Origin: Megascapheus bottae
Taxonomy: Eukaryota; Chordata; Mammalia; Rodentia; Geomyidae
Direction: 5' to 3'
Assembly (NCBI GenBank): GCA_024803745.1
Contig: JANJXV010000006.1
Coordinates: 45,539,001 to 45,603,000 of the forward strand
Length of the DNA stretch: 64,000 nucleotides
In this document: piece by piece, positions 58,529 through 59,290 of the stretch
Layout of the letters: every line of letters starts with the position of its first letter
How positions within the stretch are numbered: the first letter of the stretch is position 1
Notes under the pieces: model-generated
The model's database searches: none
What the model saw: only the letters and a program-made list of their open reading frames with translations
What the model was told of the DNA's origin: nothing
Made by a program: the position numbers and the translations under genes

Positions 58529-58932
58529 TCAAATTCAGCCTCCCGGTGTCCGTCGCCGGTTCCGGGGAGGGGAAGGGCTGGGATCTCACCTCCCCCGCCG
58601 TCGTGGTCACCCCGCCCCTCTCCGATCTCCACCACGACTCCCACTGCCCCACTGACCCACACCCACCCACCCACCCACGGGAGGCGTCGCGGTCCCGACG
58701 TGGGACCGGAGAGACCCTCGCCCTCTCCAGAAGCCAGAGGCCGGCGCCCGCGGCTCGGCGCCTCCGCCCCTGCCCTGGCCCTCCCAGCCCCTGGCTCTCC
58801 TCACTTCTTCAGGTCGCTGCTGAAGAGGCCGAAGGCGCCGGCGGGTGAAATGGTGGAGGTCGCTTCTTGCCCCAGCTCCGCCGCCTCCCCTCCTCCGGAC
58901 TGCTCATTGTAAGCGAAACTGTTGCTGGACAT
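4426..58932 (-). CDS. AP3B1: AP3B1, coding exons 1-6 of the AP-3 adaptor beta-3A subunit (5' part of gene)
   Basis: Beta-3A is one of the two large subunits of the AP-3 adaptor complex, which sorts cargo from endosomes and Golgi to lysosomes and lysosome-related organelles such as melanosomes and platelet dense granules. Loss in humans causes Hermansky-Pudlak syndrome type 2. Six minus-strand exons join in frame to 201 codons: an acidic, Gly/Ser-rich N-terminus (residues 1-43) and then the start of the helical adaptin trunk, including [17 protein letters not shown] and [16 protein letters not shown], segments I recognise from this protein. The human protein is about 1,090 residues, so roughly a fifth is here. 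The paralogue AP3B2 is less likely, because the N-terminus [17 protein letters not shown] matches beta-3A as I recall it. No frameshift or early stop was seen. The remaining exons lie left of position 1. Confidence 0.97.
4676..4776 (-). repeat. Dimeric ID-like SINE with internal deletion
   Basis: The 3' half is present. The 5' half is reduced to its first bases (ggccgggaac on the minus strand), so the deletion removed most of the first monomer. Confidence 0.8.
4854..4945 (+). repeat. Single ID-like SINE, old
   Basis: A tRNA-Ala-like monomer: gatgtggctcaaggagc, tgcctagcaatcgcaaagac, then an A-rich tail. Confidence 0.65.
4953..5134 (+). repeat. Dimeric ID-like SINE
   Basis: Both halves are present, ending ccccaggactg. 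It directly follows the single ID monomer. Confidence 0.9.
5173..5439 (+). mobile_element. L1 3' end, alpha group, with intact target duplication
   Basis: The insert 5190-5422 holds only L1 3' UTR and A tail. The 17-bp duplication aaaaagttggaaagctt at 5173-5189 is repeated exactly at 5423-5439, so both edges are known. Confidence 0.95.
5775..5935 (-). repeat. B1-ID chimeric SINE, diverged
   Basis: It reads as the complement of right arm then left arm (accacttgagccatagctcc, then gactttcctgcccag) with a degraded start. Confidence 0.55.
6020..6213 (-). repeat. Dimeric ID-like SINE
   Basis: Full length in reverse (ggcttgaactcagggcctga to aggccttactcc), moderately diverged. Confidence 0.9.
6226..6455 (-). 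repeat. Two B1-like left arms, old
   Basis: Two successive degraded left arms; the second (gcctgggatggccttaaact, aatagctaggattacag) is clear, the first is marginal. Confidence 0.45.
6725..6950 (+). mobile_element. Possible old L1 3' UTR
   Basis: A purine-rich stretch is followed by tatgtatatatgaagggtca and ataataaaatcc, like older rodent L1 ends. Edges uncertain. Confidence 0.35.
7532..7692 (-). CDS. AP3B1: AP3B1 exon 5
   Basis: It is 161 nt: 53 codons plus two bases. It begins [20 protein letters not shown] and ends [16 protein letters not shown], two HEAT-like helical hairpins typical of adaptin trunks. The acceptor is gtttttag and the donor CAG|GTAGGT; the AG left over is completed by T of exon 6 (Ser). 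A dimeric ID-like SINE sits about 57 bp upstream of the acceptor. Confidence 0.97.
7735..7973 (-). repeat. Dimeric ID-like SINE in intron 4, with target duplication
   Basis: The SINE (7750-7958) keeps a near-consensus box B in reverse (ggaatcgaacccgg). The 15-bp duplication aatgtaagacatttt is at 7735-7749 and 7959-7973. It is in the sense orientation of AP3B1, about 57 bp from the exon 5 acceptor. Confidence 0.95.
7974..8501. other. AP3B1 intron 4 remainder, no recognised feature
   Basis: A+T-rich sequence between the SINE and exon 4; nothing further identified. Confidence 0.6.
8502..8597 (-). CDS. AP3B1: AP3B1 exon 4
   Basis: It is 96 nt, 32 codons, phase 0 at both ends, and encodes [17 protein letters not shown] then [15 protein letters not shown]. 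The acceptor has a long T-rich tract ending gtttaaacag and the donor is AAG|GTAAAT. These helices of the adaptin trunk are among its most conserved segments and gave the first identification of the gene. It is separated from exon 5 by a short 809-bp intron. Confidence 0.97.
8882..8975 (-). repeat. Single tRNA-derived SINE (ID/B2-like)
   Basis: On the minus strand it begins gggctggagccatggttcag and ends near gagttcaaactccagtactg, the layout of a tRNA-derived monomer. It abuts the L1 tail. Confidence 0.6.
8976..9990 (-). mobile_element. L1 3' part, alpha group, with ORF2 C-terminal remnant
   Basis: The 3' UTR runs from the tail at about 8976. An open frame of 158 codons (9864-9388) encodes the ORF2 C-terminus, with the typical block [18 protein letters not shown] and IPLLGIYP. 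It is 5'-truncated around 9990, so there is no endonuclease or reverse transcriptase domain. It is one of the few L1s in the same sense as AP3B1. Confidence 0.95.
10054..10275 (-). repeat. Dimeric ID-like SINE with target duplication
   Basis: The duplication cttatcctgttt lies at 10054-10065 and 10264-10275. The SINE itself (10066-10263) is preceded by a TTTTG repeat corresponding to its tail. Confidence 0.9.
10455..10555 (-). repeat. B1-like SINE, old
   Basis: gggctggcctcaaacttcaa followed by aagtaactggaattacaag is the reverse complement of a B1 left part. A more degraded similar stretch precedes it (about 10340-10440). Confidence 0.55.
10556..11276. other. AP3B1 intron 3, no recognised feature
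   Basis: Unique-looking sequence; no exon or repeat that I can name. Confidence 0.55.
11279..12231 (+). mobile_element. L1 3' part, gamma group, with target duplication
   Basis: The 11-bp duplication aactgcctaaa is at 11279-11289 and 12221-12231. The insert is 5'-truncated inside ORF2; an open stretch (11419-11742) carries [15 protein letters not shown] and ends where a CA microsatellite has expanded inside the ORF2 sequence. The 3' end (atgatgtaaaaatcaa) differs from the alpha and beta copies. Confidence 0.95.
11742..11797. repeat. CA/GCAC microsatellite inside L1
   Basis: Pure CA repeats followed by CACG variants. The flanking ORF2 sequence resumes as ggaattctac, so the repeat grew inside the dead element. 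Confidence 0.95.
12614..12834 (+). repeat. B1-ID chimeric SINE
   Basis: Both arms are present; the right arm is altered around gctaaagctagtaaagtacc. Confidence 0.85.
12882..13087 (+). repeat. B1-ID chimeric SINE
   Basis: Near full length, with about 25 bp missing from the left arm between gagatgtgag and gcactaaaaa. Confidence 0.9.
13088..13171. repeat. GGGAA/GGGA simple repeat
   Basis: A pure purine tandem repeat grown from the A tail of the preceding SINE. Confidence 0.95.
13491..13578 (-). repeat. B1-ID SINE, left arm only
   Basis: The reverse complement of the left arm ends at gccaccagtgcccagct. The right arm is absent. Confidence 0.75.
13612..13691 (+). mobile_element. L1 extreme 3' end
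   Basis: About 80 bp: agaagtaatgtaccaactac, then taacccctctgtatatcacc, then an A-rich tail. Confidence 0.8.
13894..14116 (+). repeat. Dimeric ID-like SINE with target duplication
   Basis: The 16-bp duplication aaaaatcaggtcactg lies at 13894-13909 and 14101-14116. About 20 bp (ttgagaaagtccaagg region) are missing from the right half. Confidence 0.95.
14117..16164. other. AP3B1 intron 3, mostly unassigned
   Basis: About 2 kb without recognised SINE or L1. A short stretch ending attgagaaccactgctg near 15440 recalls the end of a hAT-type DNA transposon, but I cannot define an element. No exon-like open frame matched a protein I know. Confidence 0.5.
16165..16376 (+). repeat. B1-ID chimeric SINE
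   Basis: Begins gccaggcatggtggctcac. The tail has turned into C and CA runs, and acaaactag near 16158 and 16427 may be its target duplication. Confidence 0.9.
16377..16430. repeat. C-run and CA microsatellite
   Basis: A homopolymeric C tract followed by about 20 CA units at the SINE tail. Confidence 0.95.
16916..17146 (-). repeat. B1-ID chimeric SINE
   Basis: Both arms in reverse, joined by gttaattggaaatagataag. Confidence 0.9.
17400..17514 (+). mobile_element. L1 3' end, delta group
   Basis: aaaaagaaatgcattcatta followed by tctcctttataataaca and an A-rich tail. Confidence 0.7.
17855..18430 (+). mobile_element. L1 3' UTR, beta group, split by another L1 and abutting exon 3
   Basis: The left part (17855-17927) is the guanine-rich 3' UTR, which resumes at about 18316 with aaacatgagaaggggtatca and ends gacaataaaatt plus an A-rich tail at 18416-18430. 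The tail touches the exon 3 donor of AP3B1 (18431-18434). I could not find a matching target duplication at its left edge. Confidence 0.85.
17928..18312 (+). mobile_element. L1 3' end, alpha group, nested in the beta L1
   Basis: It begins gagatttgcaatagagcaaa, matching the alpha copy near 50904, and ends ctattaattacaataaaaaa. No clear duplication at the junction, so a small target deletion is possible. Confidence 0.85.
18435..18509 (-). CDS. AP3B1: AP3B1 exon 3
   Basis: It is 75 nt, phase 0 at both ends, and encodes [20 protein letters not shown] followed by SKNIE. The acceptor is tttatttttcag. The donor GAG|GTACTG departs from the GTAAGT consensus at +4, +5 and +6, and the intron beyond it is the reverse complement of an L1 A-rich tail (18416-18430). 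The frame is fixed by exons 2 and 4, so the donor position is secure even though the site looks weak. Confidence 0.95.
18510..20126. other. AP3B1 intron 2, no recognised feature
   Basis: About 1.6 kb of unique-looking, pyrimidine-leaning sequence. No repeat or exon identified. Confidence 0.55.
20127..20255 (+). repeat. Degenerate B1 SINE
   Basis: gagccaggcaagtatctgca, then ttgaggccatcccaggatac, then a CAAC/CAAA tail: B1 order with heavy divergence. Confidence 0.6.
20455..20486. repeat. TATG simple repeat
   Basis: tatgtttgtatgtatatgta and following units. Confidence 0.8.
20778..20950 (-). repeat. B4-like SINE (B1 plus ID), old
   Basis: The ID-like part (gttgaattcagagcctcaaa) comes first on the plus strand and a B1 part (cacttgggatcacaggtata) second, so the element is B1 then ID on the minus strand. 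Confidence 0.6.
20970..21183 (-). repeat. B1-ID chimeric SINE, old
   Basis: Both arms can be followed in reverse (gggcttgaactcaggacctt; tttcaaactgtgatcctcag). A further partial B1-like stretch follows to about 21270. Confidence 0.75.
21271..22664. other. AP3B1 intron 2, no recognised feature
   Basis: About 1.4 kb of A+T-rich sequence without nameable repeats or exons. Confidence 0.55.
22665..22886 (+). repeat. B1-ID chimeric SINE
   Basis: Full length, with an AAAT-type tail. The right arm is close to consensus (ggcgctgtggctcatggggt). Confidence 0.95.
23091..23278 (+). repeat. Dimeric ID-like SINE
   Basis: Lacks about 15 bp (ggccctgagctc region) near the 3' end. An imperfect duplication of aaaactattttt type flanks it. 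Confidence 0.9.
23427..23720 (+). repeat. Old B1-ID/B4-like SINE
   Basis: gcctgtaattctagctactt opens a B1-like arm. A degraded ID-like part (aggccctaagatcaaactcc) closes it. Confidence 0.6.
23993..24034. repeat. GT microsatellite
   Basis: About 20 GT units with one GC interruption, about 180 bp from exon 2. Confidence 0.95.
24037..24100 (-). repeat. Single ID-like fragment, old
   Basis: cacatgctagacaagcaatc resembles the reversed box A region of ID elements. Confidence 0.5.
24214..24289 (-). CDS. AP3B1: AP3B1 exon 2
   Basis: It is 76 nt: one base completing Lys43 and then 25 codons, [20 protein letters not shown] followed by KRIVG. The acceptor is preceded by a T-rich tract and ends ataatag; the donor is GGG|GTAGGT. 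It is the first helical part of the adaptin trunk. A B1-ID SINE starts about 100 bp upstream in the transcript sense (24391-24617), and an old ID fragment and a GT repeat lie 110-220 bp downstream, so this small exon sits in a repeat-dense pocket. Confidence 0.95.
24391..24617 (-). repeat. B1-ID chimeric SINE beside exon 2
   Basis: Full length in reverse. It lies about 100 bp upstream of the exon 2 acceptor in the sense of the gene, so its A tail faces the exon. Confidence 0.95.
24785..24822. repeat. CT/CA microsatellite
   Basis: ctctctctctctcacacaca and following CA units. Confidence 0.9.
24920..25144 (-). repeat. B1-ID chimeric SINE
   Basis: Full length. The flanks atctctcacttt and atccctcacttt (near 24900 and 25150) look like a slightly diverged target duplication. 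Confidence 0.95.
25145..25887. other. AP3B1 intron 1, no recognised feature
   Basis: A+T-rich sequence without nameable repeats. Confidence 0.55.
25888..25990 (+). repeat. B1-ID SINE, right arm only
   Basis: Begins at ggaagtggtcctgtggctct and ends caaaccccactacc; the left arm is missing. Confidence 0.9.
26309..26505 (-). repeat. Dimeric ID-like SINE with TTTTC tail repeat
   Basis: The SINE proper is 26333-26505. Its tail has become a TTTTC tandem repeat at 26309-26332. A duplication of ctctatcactctatcac marks one local tandem error. Confidence 0.9.
26720..27265 (+). mobile_element. Ancient L1M-like fragment
   Basis: tactactcagcaatgaaaaa and gaattcaagaagccaacaaa match the ORF2 end of old mammalian L1. 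It is followed by ggttaattagggctctgggg, as in the 3' UTR of that group. Much older than the other L1s here. Confidence 0.6.
27328..27523 (+). repeat. B1-ID chimeric SINE, 3' end cut by another SINE
   Basis: Runs to aaaagaagctcagggga, where the next SINE begins. Confidence 0.9.
27524..27722 (+). repeat. Dimeric ID-like SINE
   Basis: An older variant: the first half reads gcatagcttagtggtacagt. It joins directly to the B1-ID element before it. Confidence 0.9.
27841..28057 (+). repeat. Dimeric ID-like SINE with target duplication
   Basis: aaaaaagaatttaa is at 27841-27854 and 28044-28057. The SINE body is 27855-28043. A third copy of the same target lies at 28174-28187, after a short L1 end. Confidence 0.95.
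28058..28173 (+). mobile_element. L1 extreme 3' end, beta group
   Basis: About 110 bp, with a local repeat of aaaatgagaaggggtata, ending acattactccag plus A tail. It is bounded on both sides by the target aaagaatttaa. Confidence 0.85.
28360..28545 (-). repeat. Dimeric ID-like SINE
   Basis: Full length in reverse, ending aaactcccagcccc. Confidence 0.95.
28614..28794 (+). repeat. Dimeric ID-like SINE
   Basis: About 20 bp of the first half (cctagcatgcacgaagac) are missing between gcttga and tcggggttc. Confidence 0.9.
28795..29669. other. AP3B1 intron 1, no recognised feature
   Basis: No repeat or exon that I can name. Confidence 0.55.
29670..31308 (+). mobile_element. L1 3' part, beta group, with target duplication and a nested SINE
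   Basis: The duplication atatgcctagtt is at 29670-29681 and 31297-31308, fixing the insert at 29682-31296. It starts in the distal part of ORF2 (about 950 bp of coding sequence with several stops and frameshifts) and continues through the 3' UTR. A SINE at 30733-30930 interrupts the 3' UTR. Confidence 0.95.
30719..30944 (+). repeat. Dimeric ID-like SINE nested in L1
   Basis: The 14-bp duplication aaaagctatgtaca is at 30719-30732 and 30931-30944. The SINE is close to the group consensus with a clean A tail, so it is younger than its host L1. Confidence 0.97.
31424..31627 (+). repeat. Dimeric ID-like SINE
   Basis: The tail is interrupted by C (aaaaacaaaacaaaa). The flanks aaaatgcaaaaa and aaactgcaaaaa may be a mutated duplication. 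Confidence 0.93.
31735..31933 (+). repeat. Old B1-ID-like SINE
   Basis: Left arm clear (ggctcatgcctataatccta), remainder degraded to gagttcaagctccagtaaaa. Confidence 0.6.
31937..32172 (+). repeat. B1-ID chimeric SINE, diverged
   Basis: Both arms; the linker ctcttctctccaattaacca is preserved. Confidence 0.85.
32225..32322 (-). repeat. B1 SINE, old
   Basis: attgagacatgttcttccta then gctcaggttgatttcaaatt is the reverse of a B1 body. Confidence 0.7.
32330..32560 (-). mobile_element. L1 3' UTR, minus strand
   Basis: gtgatgtacaaaagggttac is the reversed L1 end. A C-rich 3' UTR complement follows. Confidence 0.8.
32611..32884 (-). repeat. B1-ID SINE with duplicated right-arm segment
   Basis: The segment from the right-arm 3' end (gagcactgttcctgagctct ... 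taccgccctaaccc) is followed by a second diverged copy (ggtgtccctgagttccctgg ... taccaccctaccc) before the linker. The rest is normal. Confidence 0.9.
32960..33030 (-). repeat. Single ID-like fragment, old
   Basis: gggatattgaacgtagggcc then cagcaagtgctatatacctt resembles a reversed ID monomer. A faint L1M-like stretch follows around 33205-33310. Confidence 0.45.
33473..33693 (+). repeat. B1-ID chimeric SINE
   Basis: Full length. Flanks agaaccacttaactg and agaaccattcaactg look like a target duplication with two changes; a GA repeat has grown in the tail. Confidence 0.95.
33694..34047. other. AP3B1 intron 1, no recognised feature
   Basis: Contains an open frame of 73 codons on the plus strand without recognisable similarity; I do not regard it as a gene. 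Confidence 0.5.
34048..34195 (-). repeat. MER5A-like hAT-Charlie remnant
   Basis: ttagaaatgcagagtccctg followed by gccccacc is the hallmark of the MER5 non-autonomous DNA transposon. Flanking sequence matches loosely; terminal inverted repeats are eroded. Confidence 0.55.
34313..34405 (+). repeat. B1-ID SINE, right arm only
   Basis: gggaagtggtgctgtgctaa to caagccccacaactgc, followed by a C-rich run. Confidence 0.85.
34699..34964 (+). repeat. B1-ID chimeric SINE with target duplication
   Basis: The 10-bp duplication aaatacaatt is at 34699-34708 and 34955-34964. Both arms are present. Confidence 0.95.
34965..36149. other. AP3B1 intron 1, possible old dispersed repeat around 35190-35790
   Basis: aacaaggacttacaagtggg and, further on, attatggctgctatgttcag occur in the order seen in an old mammalian repeat whose name I cannot give. 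The rest is unassigned. Confidence 0.35.
36150..36390 (+). mobile_element. L1 3' end, delta group
   Basis: Purine-rich 3' UTR, then ttcctctgtatatcactttt and ataataacaataaag. Confidence 0.75.
36459..36646 (+). repeat. Dimeric ID-like SINE
   Basis: Small deletions at the joint (gaaaaaagaagtggtgctgt) and near the 3' end. Confidence 0.93.
36684..36719. repeat. CA microsatellite
   Basis: cacacatacacacacataca and following units. Confidence 0.9.
36866..36945 (+). repeat. B1-ID SINE, left arm only
   Basis: aactcgtagctcatgcttgt to ttcaaaaccagc. The polypurine tract starts where the rest should be. Confidence 0.85.
36947..37219. repeat. Long polypurine tract
   Basis: About 270 bp of GGGAGA, GAGG and GA repeats on the plus strand with very few pyrimidines. 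The AP3B1 transcript would carry the C/U-rich complement in intron 1. Confidence 0.95.
37258..37338 (+). repeat. Single ID-like fragment
   Basis: gtttgcctagcaaaagtgag then ctgaatttaatccccaatat, a diverged ID monomer. Confidence 0.6.
37411..37505 (+). repeat. B1-ID SINE, right arm only
   Basis: agctgtggttaaaaataatg to caagccccacaaccaacaaa. Confidence 0.85.
37506..38073. other. AP3B1 intron 1, no recognised feature
   Basis: A-rich sequence, no nameable element. Confidence 0.55.
38074..38187 (+). repeat. Dimeric ID-like SINE, 3'-truncated
   Basis: Stops in the second half at gtggctcaagtg and passes without a tail into L1 sequence, so a later deletion probably fused the two. Confidence 0.9.
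38188..38620 (+). mobile_element. L1 ORF2 end and 3' UTR
   Basis: aaaatggaaagacttggaaa through ccctcatttgtag is the ORF2 end; the 3' UTR fades out near 38620. No proper A tail is seen. Confidence 0.85.
38610..38853 (-). repeat. Two B1-type left arms, diverged
   Basis: Two reversed arms at about 38610-38682 (gagcaccagtgtccagct) and 38762-38853 (gccaccacacccagc). Confidence 0.6.
39014..39235 (+). repeat. Dimeric ID-like SINE with target duplication
   Basis: The 11-bp duplication aattgtaaagt is at 39014-39024 and 39225-39235. Confidence 0.95.
39236..40513. other. AP3B1 intron 1, no recognised feature
   Basis: About 1.3 kb of unique-looking sequence. An open frame of 103 codons on the minus strand (39719-39408) has no similarity I recognise and no splice context supporting it. 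Confidence 0.5.
40514..40732 (+). repeat. Dimeric ID-like SINE with box A deletion
   Basis: The duplication agttttaagttt is at 40514-40525 and 40721-40732. Eight bases of box A (cctagtgg) are missing, so this copy could not use its internal promoter. Confidence 0.95.
40882..41126 (-). repeat. B1-ID chimeric SINE with pyrimidine expansion
   Basis: Both arms are present. A T/C-rich run of about 30 bp separates right arm and linker. Confidence 0.85.
41245..41322 (+). mobile_element. L1 extreme 3' end, delta group
   Basis: tatcacctttataataacaa at the end of about 75 bp. Confidence 0.75.
41340..41676 (-). mobile_element. L1 3' part with internal deletion
   Basis: The 3' UTR (from the tail at 41340) jumps near 41528 straight to the ORF2 end (ctttccatttccttacaaat), so most of the 3' UTR is missing. 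It lies tail-to-tail with the previous L1. Confidence 0.85.
42036..42160 (-). repeat. CT repeat plus B1-ID left arm
   Basis: A ctctccct repeat (42036-42062) precedes a reversed left arm ending gtgagccactggtgccaggc. Confidence 0.8.
42161..42585. other. AP3B1 intron 1, no recognised feature
   Basis: Unique-looking sequence. Confidence 0.55.
42586..42809 (+). repeat. B1-ID chimeric SINE
   Basis: Several CpG sites remain (gccgagcggtgacgcctgta), suggesting a young copy. Flanks aaagccatttga and aaaggcatttga form a probable duplication. Confidence 0.95.
42810..43420. other. AP3B1 intron 1, no recognised feature
   Basis: Unique-looking sequence. Confidence 0.55.
43421..43622 (+). repeat. Dimeric ID-like SINE with G-run tail
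   Basis: The usual A tail is replaced by about 14 G. gataaaag at 43412-43419 and 43623-43630 is a possible duplication. Confidence 0.93.
43634..43697. repeat. GT/GC microsatellite
   Basis: Alternating gtgc and gt units, capable of left-handed DNA in principle. Confidence 0.95.
43840..44384 (+). mobile_element. L1 3' UTR, beta group, interrupted by a SINE
   Basis: ttgttgttcttaatgtacta before the SINE and gcctttggtttaattccata after it are continuous in other beta copies. Ends cctatgacaataaaaa. Confidence 0.9.
43896..44130 (-). repeat. Dimeric ID-like SINE nested in L1
   Basis: The 15-bp duplication tatctcttctttttt is at 43896-43910 and 44116-44130. Opposite orientation to its host L1. Confidence 0.97.
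44385..44577 (+). repeat. Dimeric ID-like SINE at the L1 tail
   Basis: Inserted right at the A-rich end of the beta L1. The following 130 bp contain two copies of aataaaacaattaaaaa and of agaaatacctgcc, a local duplication. Confidence 0.93.
44712..44988 (+). repeat. B1-ID SINE with duplicated right-arm segment
   Basis: gtagccttgagctgaagagc ... gcccagaccc is followed by a second copy gtagccttgagctcaagagc ... acccaggc before the 3' end, the same segment that is doubled at 32611-32884. Confidence 0.92.
45106..45300 (+). repeat. Dimeric ID-like SINE, older variant
   Basis: First half agagtagcttagtggtagag; tail made of AAAT units. Confidence 0.9.
45319..45505 (+). repeat. ID monomer and ID-like 3' remnant
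   Basis: gaggtcatagctcaatggtt to taatcctcagaattccag is a monomer (45319-45400). A tail fragment ccctgagttgaaactccagg lies at 45471-45490. Confidence 0.6.
45970..46172 (+). repeat. Dimeric ID-like SINE with target duplication
   Basis: aggaagcaa at 45970-45978 and 46164-46172. About 30 bp including box B are missing from the first half. Confidence 0.9.
46173..46609. other. AP3B1 intron 1, no recognised feature
   Basis: A+T-rich, unassigned. Confidence 0.55.
46610..46979 (+). repeat. B1-ID SINE split by an L1 end, both target duplications visible
   Basis: The SINE duplication agtacaataa is at 46610-46619 and 46970-46979. The SINE is continuous when 46781-46905 is removed. Confidence 0.97.
46766..46905 (+). 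mobile_element. L1 3' end, alpha group, nested in the SINE
   Basis: Only 110 bp (46781-46890) of L1 3' end and tail. The duplication aagagtagggtggaa is SINE sequence at 46766-46780, repeated at 46891-46905. Confidence 0.97.
46980..47436. other. AP3B1 intron 1, no recognised feature
   Basis: Unique-looking sequence. Confidence 0.55.
47437..48741 (+). mobile_element. L1 3' part, gamma group, with target duplication
   Basis: taccattgag at 47437-47446 and 48732-48741 bounds a 1,285-bp insert holding the distal part of ORF2 (about 850 bp, with stops) and the 3' UTR. A C9 run at 47769 disrupts the frame. Confidence 0.95.
48735..48967 (+). repeat. Dimeric ID-like SINE with long pure A tail
   Basis: Body 48744-48928, then about 30 uninterrupted A. 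Flanks cattgagac and cattaagac (48735-48743, 48959-48967) fit a target duplication overlapping that of the preceding L1. Confidence 0.93.
48968..49677. other. AP3B1 intron 1, no recognised feature
   Basis: Unique-looking sequence. Confidence 0.55.
49678..52229 (+). mobile_element. Compound L1: beta element containing an alpha element and a SINE
   Basis: Flanked by aagaatagcgtggtt (49678-49692) and aagaatggtgtggtt (52215-52229), a 15-bp duplication with two transitions. The ORF2 end is present twice: once followed by an alpha 3' UTR (to about 51283) and again followed by a beta 3' UTR (to about 52200). Open remnants at 50708-50926 and 51546-51800 encode the ORF2 C-terminus ([20 protein letters not shown]). 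Confidence 0.92.
50059..50275 (+). repeat. Dimeric ID-like SINE nested in the compound L1
   Basis: An A tail of about 25. No clean duplication at its edges; some L1 sequence appears to be missing here. Confidence 0.93.
52359..52604 (-). repeat. B1-ID chimeric SINE with short internal duplication
   Basis: Full length; cagtgctttagtgtgttctt contains a small repeat of tttagtg in the linker. Confidence 0.93.
52961..53173 (+). repeat. Dimeric ID-like SINE with target duplication
   Basis: agaatagaattttaa (52961-52975) and agaataaaattttaa (53159-53173), one mismatch in 15. Confidence 0.95.
53174..53859. other. AP3B1 intron 1, no recognised feature
   Basis: A 109-codon open frame at 53106-53435 starts inside the preceding SINE and shows no similarity I recognise. 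Confidence 0.5.
53860..54107 (+). repeat. Dimeric ID-like SINE with target duplication
   Basis: aaaaacaatagtatc at 53860-53874 and 54093-54107. The body is near consensus (gggttcgattcctcggtacc) and the tail is CAAA-rich. Confidence 0.97.
54311..54410 (+). repeat. B1-ID SINE left arm, plus strand
   Basis: Ends caaagaatgtgagact, immediately before an oppositely oriented copy. Confidence 0.85.
54411..54642 (-). repeat. B1-ID SINE, minus strand, paired with the previous copy
   Basis: Begins with its reversed tail at 54411, so the two elements lie tail to tail with almost no spacer. Confidence 0.92.
54655..54855 (+). mobile_element. Possible old L1 3' UTR
   Basis: atattgaactgaaaccttat then gtacataacttattattttt resembles older L1 ends. 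Confidence 0.4.
54856..55336. other. AP3B1 intron 1, no recognised feature
   Basis: Unique-looking, A+T-rich. Confidence 0.5.
55337..55420 (+). repeat. Single ID-like SINE, old
   Basis: agagatatagctcactgaga then caaggtcctagacttgatat. Confidence 0.55.
55421..55920. other. AP3B1 intron 1, no recognised feature
   Basis: Unique-looking. Confidence 0.5.
55921..56150 (+). repeat. B1-ID chimeric SINE
   Basis: Both arms; gtgctgtgtggctcaatcag carries a small GTGT insertion. Confidence 0.9.
56231..56330 (-). repeat. B1 SINE, old
   Basis: ttttgaggcagggtctcact is the typical reversed B1/7SL start; the rest is degraded. Confidence 0.6.
56405..56603 (-). repeat. B1-ID chimeric SINE
   Basis: Reversed; part of the linker is missing around gatgagtcttttgcgctgga. 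Confidence 0.9.
56654..56843 (-). repeat. Dimeric ID-like SINE
   Basis: A T run of about 17 (A run of the joint) separates the halves. Confidence 0.93.
57191..57384 (+). repeat. Dimeric ID-like SINE
   Basis: First half slightly shortened at cctagcatgcacggatatgg. Confidence 0.92.
57431..57454. repeat. Poly(A) run
   Basis: More than 20 A in a row without a recognised element before it. Confidence 0.9.
57575..57757 (+). repeat. Dimeric ID-like SINE
   Basis: Diverged, ends ttccaagactgaggaataaa. Confidence 0.92.
57781..57990 (+). repeat. B1-ID chimeric SINE, 5'-shortened
   Basis: Starts within the left arm at cctaacttactcaggaagct; an A/C-rich insertion sits in the right arm. Confidence 0.8.
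58075..58220 (-). repeat. Old B4-like or B1-ID SINE
   Basis: actggggattgaattctgag then gggctggctttgaacgctga. It is the last repeat before the CpG island in intron 1. Confidence 0.6.
58488..58526. repeat. GT microsatellite at the island edge
   Basis: About 19 uninterrupted GT units, some 280 bp inside intron 1 from the exon 1 donor. Confidence 0.97.
58805..58932 (-). CDS. AP3B1: AP3B1 exon 1, coding part
   Basis: It starts with ATG at 58932, inside the CpG island. The context before it is ccgcggct, with G at -3. It encodes 42 codons plus two bases ([17 protein letters not shown]..., ending LFSSDLK-AA). The donor is AA|GTGAGG; the last two bases are completed by the first G of exon 2 to give Lys43. 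The segment is predicted to be flexible and precedes the folded trunk. No in-frame upstream ATG is needed to explain the known N-terminus. Confidence 0.95.
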
Positions 58933-59075
58933 AGCCGCGGTGCCTGCGGGGGTCGAGTTGGTCCTGCCGAGGGTTCTCTCCGAGGGGTTCCTATCCCGAG
59001 GTCAGAGACACCCCCCCCCCTTCCACACCCCTCCGAACAAAACTAGTTCTGGAGCCGACTGCCGCGCGCGCAGGC

Positions 59076-59083
59076 GCTTCCGG
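59076..59083 (-). promoter_or_regulatory. Possible ETS/GABP site
   Basis: On the minus strand it reads CCGGAAGC, the core of ETS-family sites, common just upstream of starts in CpG-island housekeeping promoters. It lies about 145 bp upstream of the AP3B1 ATG. Motif match only. Confidence 0.45.
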
Positions 59084-59086
59084 GCT

Positions 59087-59093
59087 CGTCACG
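59087..59093 (-). promoter_or_regulatory. Possible CRE half-site
   Basis: The minus strand reads CGTGACG, containing the TGACG half-site bound by CREB/ATF proteins. It is four bases from the ETS-like site, and such pairs are frequent in TATA-less promoters. Motif match only. Confidence 0.3.
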
Positions 59094-59115
59094 GCTCCGG
59101 GAGCCGGCCTGGCGG

Positions 59116-59122
59116 CCCGCCC
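59116..59122 (-). promoter_or_regulatory. Possible GC box (SP/KLF)
   Basis: The plus strand reads CCCGCCC (minus GGGCGGG), an SP1/KLF-type GC box in the CpG island upstream of the presumed start. Confidence 0.4.
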
Positions 59123-59124
59123 AC

Positions 59125-59136
59125 TGCGCATGCCCA
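59125..59136 (+). promoter_or_regulatory. Possible NRF1-like site
   Basis: TGCGCATGCCCA matches the first half of the NRF1 palindrome TGCGCATGCGC and deviates in the second half. It is directly beside the GC box. Confidence 0.3.
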
Positions 59137-59290
59137 GTGTGCCGGCTGACTGGAGCCGCTCCCGCTCCTGCTGGACCGCCCTTCTCCGGGTGTTAGAGGC
59201 AGCCGGGAGACTGGACTGGGAATCCTGGAAAGGCAGGCCGCGGGCGGGTCCGCCTCTCGGGGATCTCCGGCGAGGCAAGCAGACAGACCA

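Larger units (their letters stand above)
58540..59290. promoter_or_regulatory. AP3B1: CpG island and AP3B1 promoter
   Basis: Base composition switches abruptly from about 60% A+T to strongly G+C rich with dense CG dinucleotides (for example gccgcgcgcgcaggcgc), then returns to A+T rich after about 59290. The island covers coding exon 1, the presumed 5' UTR and the region upstream of it. No TATA box is visible at a useful distance, which fits a housekeeping, dispersed-start promoter. The transcription start is not determinable here; it probably lies between about 58950 and 59100. Confidence 0.9.

Noticed and set aside
58471..58912. Several overlapping open frames of 60-143 codons in the CpG island
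   Set aside because: G+C-rich DNA has few stops, and two frames translate the GT repeat. The only supported coding sequence is AP3B1 exon 1 on the minus strand.
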